From Epiperipatus broadwayi (Eukaryota; Onychophora; Udeonychophora; Euonychophora; Peripatidae): a stretch of 64,000 bases of DNA. The position numbers and the translations under genes are program-made. The notes beneath the pieces were generated by a model. It was not told the DNA's origin, made no database searches, and was given only the letters and a program-made list of their open reading frames with translations. Positions 60,504 to 64,000 of this stretch are shown here, piece after piece; within the stretch, counting starts at the first letter, position 1, and each line of letters opens with the position of its first letter. The stretch lies in assembly GCA_028023455.1 (NCBI GenBank), contig JAQFVV010012509.1:1920001-1984000 (forward strand). Direction: 5' to 3'.

Positions 60504-63158
60504 AAAATAAATATAATTATTTATTAAATCTTGTTGCGCATATATTTGATTTAAGAGTCATTTTGGCATCATTTATTATTTATTCTTCTTGAAATATTCA
60601 TTATTATTTGTTGTTTTCAGTTTATAATTTTTTTAATGTGATTAATATACTGTTTAATGTAGTTTATTGCAATGTTATCTTTACATTATGCATACTGATT
60701 TAGTTGATTAAAGTTTTAATAGTTTTATGGGCATACATAAATCGAGCATATTTATATAAAAGGTTTGGCAGTTTAGTTAGTAACTATGTTTAGTTTAATT
60801 TAGTTGTAAATGTTTCTATATATATTATACACCCCCCCCCACTAGACACTGATCCTACACATTATATGAGCAAATGCCCTGGGCGCCAATTCTCTTAATG
60901 AATAGAATAAGTTAAGAATTATATTTTGCTTTGAATTAATATTGAGACTCTTCTACTTATGCCTGATTTACAACTTAGCTCAGTGGAGGGTTATAGAAAG
61001 TTAAGAATATACAGAATATAAATAAATAAAAGGAGAAATACTATTGATGATTAAAACAAGATATATGCCTCATTTATTAATCAACCAAATGATAGAAATC
61101 AATAAAGTTTCATTTATTCAAGCCAATAAACTATAATTTTAATTTGATTTCTTCCATCATCTAAATACACTCATAGATTAACTACAATATAGCTTTAACA
61201 GAAAAACATGATATTGAATAATTCCATTATCTAGCATGTCTTAATCTAAATAGTTAAATTTATATTAATTTGGAACTAGGAAATCAGATCTCAGGGAATC
61301 TTTAATACAGTTTGATTAAAGAAATTCTATTACACAATAACTTATAAATATTATAATAATAATGGAATGAATTGAATGATGTTTCACTGGACTAGCAATT
61401 AGATAATGAAGGAAATAGGGTACCTTTTAAACTCACATCATTGTCTAAATAATAACCAAGTATGCAACCTTCTTCATAAGTTTACCAAATGGTAAAGTAT
61501 TTCATATAATGCTTGGATCAAGAGAACAATATTATCAGATTTCAGTATGTTTATTATCAAATTTACAAAGTAGTGCATTTATGTTGTAATAGATATGTAG
61601 AATGTGGAAACTAGAATACGAATGCATATAAGAACAACTGGAGACAAAGTTTTAAATAATAAATAAAGCATTTATTTACATTTGTAATTAAAATAGATAT
61701 AATTACCTCACATTGGGACTATCTCTTTTATTACACTTTTTATCATTTATTGACTAGACATTTACAAGATATGAATTACAAATAAAATAATGCCCTCATA
61801 TTCTAACTTTGAATATATTTAGGCTGTTAATTAACTCTAGCATCTTTTTTTATATTAGCAAACAACACTGAGTAATTAAATATCATATTATGGGCACATA
61901 TATACATATTGGAGAGGTCACACTATCAATTATTGGGCTAAAACAAATTAATAATTTTGGCTGTTGAGAGAGTAACCTTAAATAGCTCAATCAAATAATT
62001 CCTTTAAATATCTATTCTTTTCACACATTCAAAATAAAAGTAATCATTCTGATGATATAATCAATGTGCCAATGAATAAACAGATCAGAAAACCATCTAA
62101 ACAAATACCAACCATTATTCTACAAATAAATAAAACAAATTTACACCAACTTAACTCGCATATCAATTCCTGTTATAATCCACCCCCCTCTTCTCACATT
62201 AATATTTCATCAAATATAATAATAATAAATGCTTATAAAAATTCCCAACTAACATTCATAAGCAACTCTCACATAAGGTTTCAGACCATTAACATAAAAA
62301 TTTTTTTTTTTAAATTTTAGCACTATTTCACTTTTTTTTTTTTAGTTAAATGCAGTTATTCACCACTGACACAGTATGATTTAATTACTTGTGCCCATTC
62401 AGAAGGTGACAATATATATATATATGATATTTGTTCAGGTTATTTACTATTAATATAATGAATTTTGTGATTAAAACTAGATGGCACAATTAATGAAACA
62501 TCTGTTGTGTTTTTTTTTTGTTTATGAAATTAGATTATTTAAGAAATGAGTTTATTGTTTTATTATGGATTATTATAATATTGATGTGCAAATTTATATT
62601 TACAGACACCTTTATTAAATTTGAAAAAAAAAAAATCGTAAGTGATAAACTTAAAGCATTGTAAGAAAAGTAATTGTTCTTGCACTCAAACCTTTAAAAA
62701 GTGTTCCAAGAACAGTACAGATTACTATGTTTATTATATAATTGTCTAATATGATAATAGTGCAAATTAGAATATTCAACAGTTCTTTAATAATTGTTAA
62801 AAATGACACTATATATTTTATAAACAAGCAGTAATTTAGTCTATTTGTTGGAAATTAAATAAGAAACCATAGCCTACATAGTCAGAAATGCATAGAATGC
62901 TAAGATTGATGATATTGCAACAATTGTGGGCCAAGAACTCGAAATTATATTTTATATACCAGCCAACTTTGAAATGATTACATGCACTTGTATAGAATAA
63001 GTATGTTACTTTTCTATATCCTCTCAGACTTGATTATATATTTATAATATGTAAATTTTTTAATTTTAAATCTTATATTCATTTATTAATTATAATATTT
63101 AATTCCACCATATATTATTAAGCATTTTTAGAAGTAATTTTATTCACTTTTTTTACAG

Positions 63159-63232
63159 AAAGAGCTTACTGAACTTCAGCAGCATCCAGATGCTCAAAAA
63201 AGACCAGATTGTTTATCACATGATTTTGACAA
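63159..63232 (+). CDS. Second exon of the unidentified gene
   Basis: A 74-bp exon behind a strong pyrimidine-rich acceptor (TTCACTTTTTTTACAG) and before a consensus GTAAGT donor. It begins on a codon boundary, matching the end of the 50619 exon, and encodes KELTELQQHPDAQKRPDCLS, then HDFD, plus two bases of a split codon. The phase match, both consensus donors and the absence of stops support a real gene, transcribed on the plus strand. The product is not recognised. Confidence 0.72.
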
Positions 63233-63579
63233 GTAAGTCAACTAATTTATTCTAATGTTTTTATTTCTGTATGTAAATTGAATTATGTAATCATTGGTAA
63301 TCAAAAAAAAAAAAAGCTGCTGTTTAAAAAGTAGTTAAATCAAGGATATTATCTAGATTTCAATTTTATCTTTCAAAAGTAACTTTTATTAATAAAAGGA
63401 TTACAAAAATTTTGGGTACACTTACCCATTGAGAATTACAAAGTGTTCAATGTGACAAACAAAGTAAAACAATTATTGATTATATAAAGTAAATATGCTT
63501 GATAACAATTATGTCCATTAAAGAGTTGCTATAATGTTGATATTAATGTGTATCTGAACATGAGTATCTATACATGGAT

Positions 63580-64000
63580 CTACATGGCCCAGCTACTGAG
63601 AACCCATCCATCACCCAATGATCCCACCCCTGGGGCCCCGAAGTGAAGACCCAAATGCTTCAGCTGAATAGGTGGACAAGTCCAGCATTGCGCCAACCAC
63701 CCCAACAGGCTGCGAGGTCCAAGGCTCAAGTCCATTGAATAATAAATTCTCGACCTGCAGCCGAGCCATGTCAAGACCATTCCAGATACCTCTGTCTCCC
63801 AATCAACAGTCCAAATGTGCAGGGACCGCACTCCGTCTACCTGCCCAGAATTGGAAAGCCAATTAAGAAAAACACATAGCGAGCACCTGTCTGCACTGCC
63901 TAAAACCAACCTATCAAGGGGGCACAGCAGCCAACCAGAGCAGGAATGGTGCTGAGACTTTGATCAGGTACCCTCCCAGCAGGTTTTCCAGGCAGCGGCA
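63580..64000. other. GC-rich block of unknown identity at the window edge
   Basis: More than 400 bp that is clearly GC-richer than anything else in the window, starting near 63580 and running off the end. It contains GGTCCAAGGCTCAAGTCC at 63715-63732, with a B-box-like GGCTCAAGTCC, and is open in several frames on both strands because stops are rare in GC-rich DNA. It lies in the intron after the second exon and is most likely part of a transposable element. Confidence 0.45.

Larger units (their letters stand above)
50732..63158 (+). other. 12.4 kb intron between the two exons
   Basis: AT-rich, GT at 50732 and AG at 63157-63158. Besides the repeats listed separately, it holds nothing coding that I can support. 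It includes a degenerate pyrimidine-rich TCATC/TTCTT low-complexity stretch at about 58330-58560 and a C-run at 60829-60838. Minor less AT-rich patches at 55300-55500 and 57100-57200 contain only short frames. Confidence 0.6.

Noticed and set aside
63580-63909. 109-codon minus-strand frame in the GC-rich block as a gene
   Set aside because: Several frames on both strands are open there, which GC-richness alone explains; no motif or splice context supports it.

Overview
The window looks like nuclear DNA of an animal, probably an invertebrate. It is strongly AT-rich, has no bacterial-style gene packing, and is dominated by metazoan transposable elements: Merlin DNA transposons, a SPIN-type hAT element, CR1/L2-like and RTE LINE remnants, tRNA-like short repeats and an LTR retroelement. 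Only two short coding exons of a host-type gene are convincing, separated by a 12.4 kb intron. A degenerate TTAGGG-like tract (as CCCTAA) argues weakly against an insect. I cannot name the species.

Layout. 1-2831: a young LTR retroelement with no recognisable gag/pol, its left LTR cut by the window edge. 2834-9700: mostly plain AT-rich DNA with short repeats, an LTR-like promoter block near 6.56 kb and a SINE-like repeat. 9.7-12.4 kb: a decayed CR1/L2-like LINE on the minus strand. 17766-17952: a SPIN-like miniature hAT element with its 8-bp target duplication. 20.1-24.4 kb: two diverged 1.5 kb copies of an unknown repeat. 24.77-27.53 kb: Merlin 3, which carries a foreign reading frame where the transposase should be. 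28.2-29.4 kb: a possible hAT-like remnant. 32.2-42.2 kb: three further Merlin elements (two with broken transposases, one with the transposase deleted), plus a 0.42 kb segmental duplication of one Merlin end. 45.5-46.85 kb: an array of ~400-bp units, one inverted and the rest direct, with a hammerhead-ribozyme-like core. 47-50.4 kb: a minisatellite, RTE fragments, a long hairpin repeat and a tRNA-like SINE head. 50619-50731 and 63159-63232: two phase-compatible exons. Their intron holds tandem duplications and a compact inverted pair of the ribozyme repeat. 63.58-64.0 kb: an unexplained GC-rich block.

The genes do not form a pathway. The biology here is transposon biology: a Merlin family with shared termini, a family-wide habit of subterminal tandem repeats, and one member with a captured-looking ORF. 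Alongside it sits a retrozyme-like repeat whose best copy keeps the hammerhead core residues, and a SPIN-like element of a family known for horizontal transfer. All similarity statements were made by eye; no alignment or database search was run.
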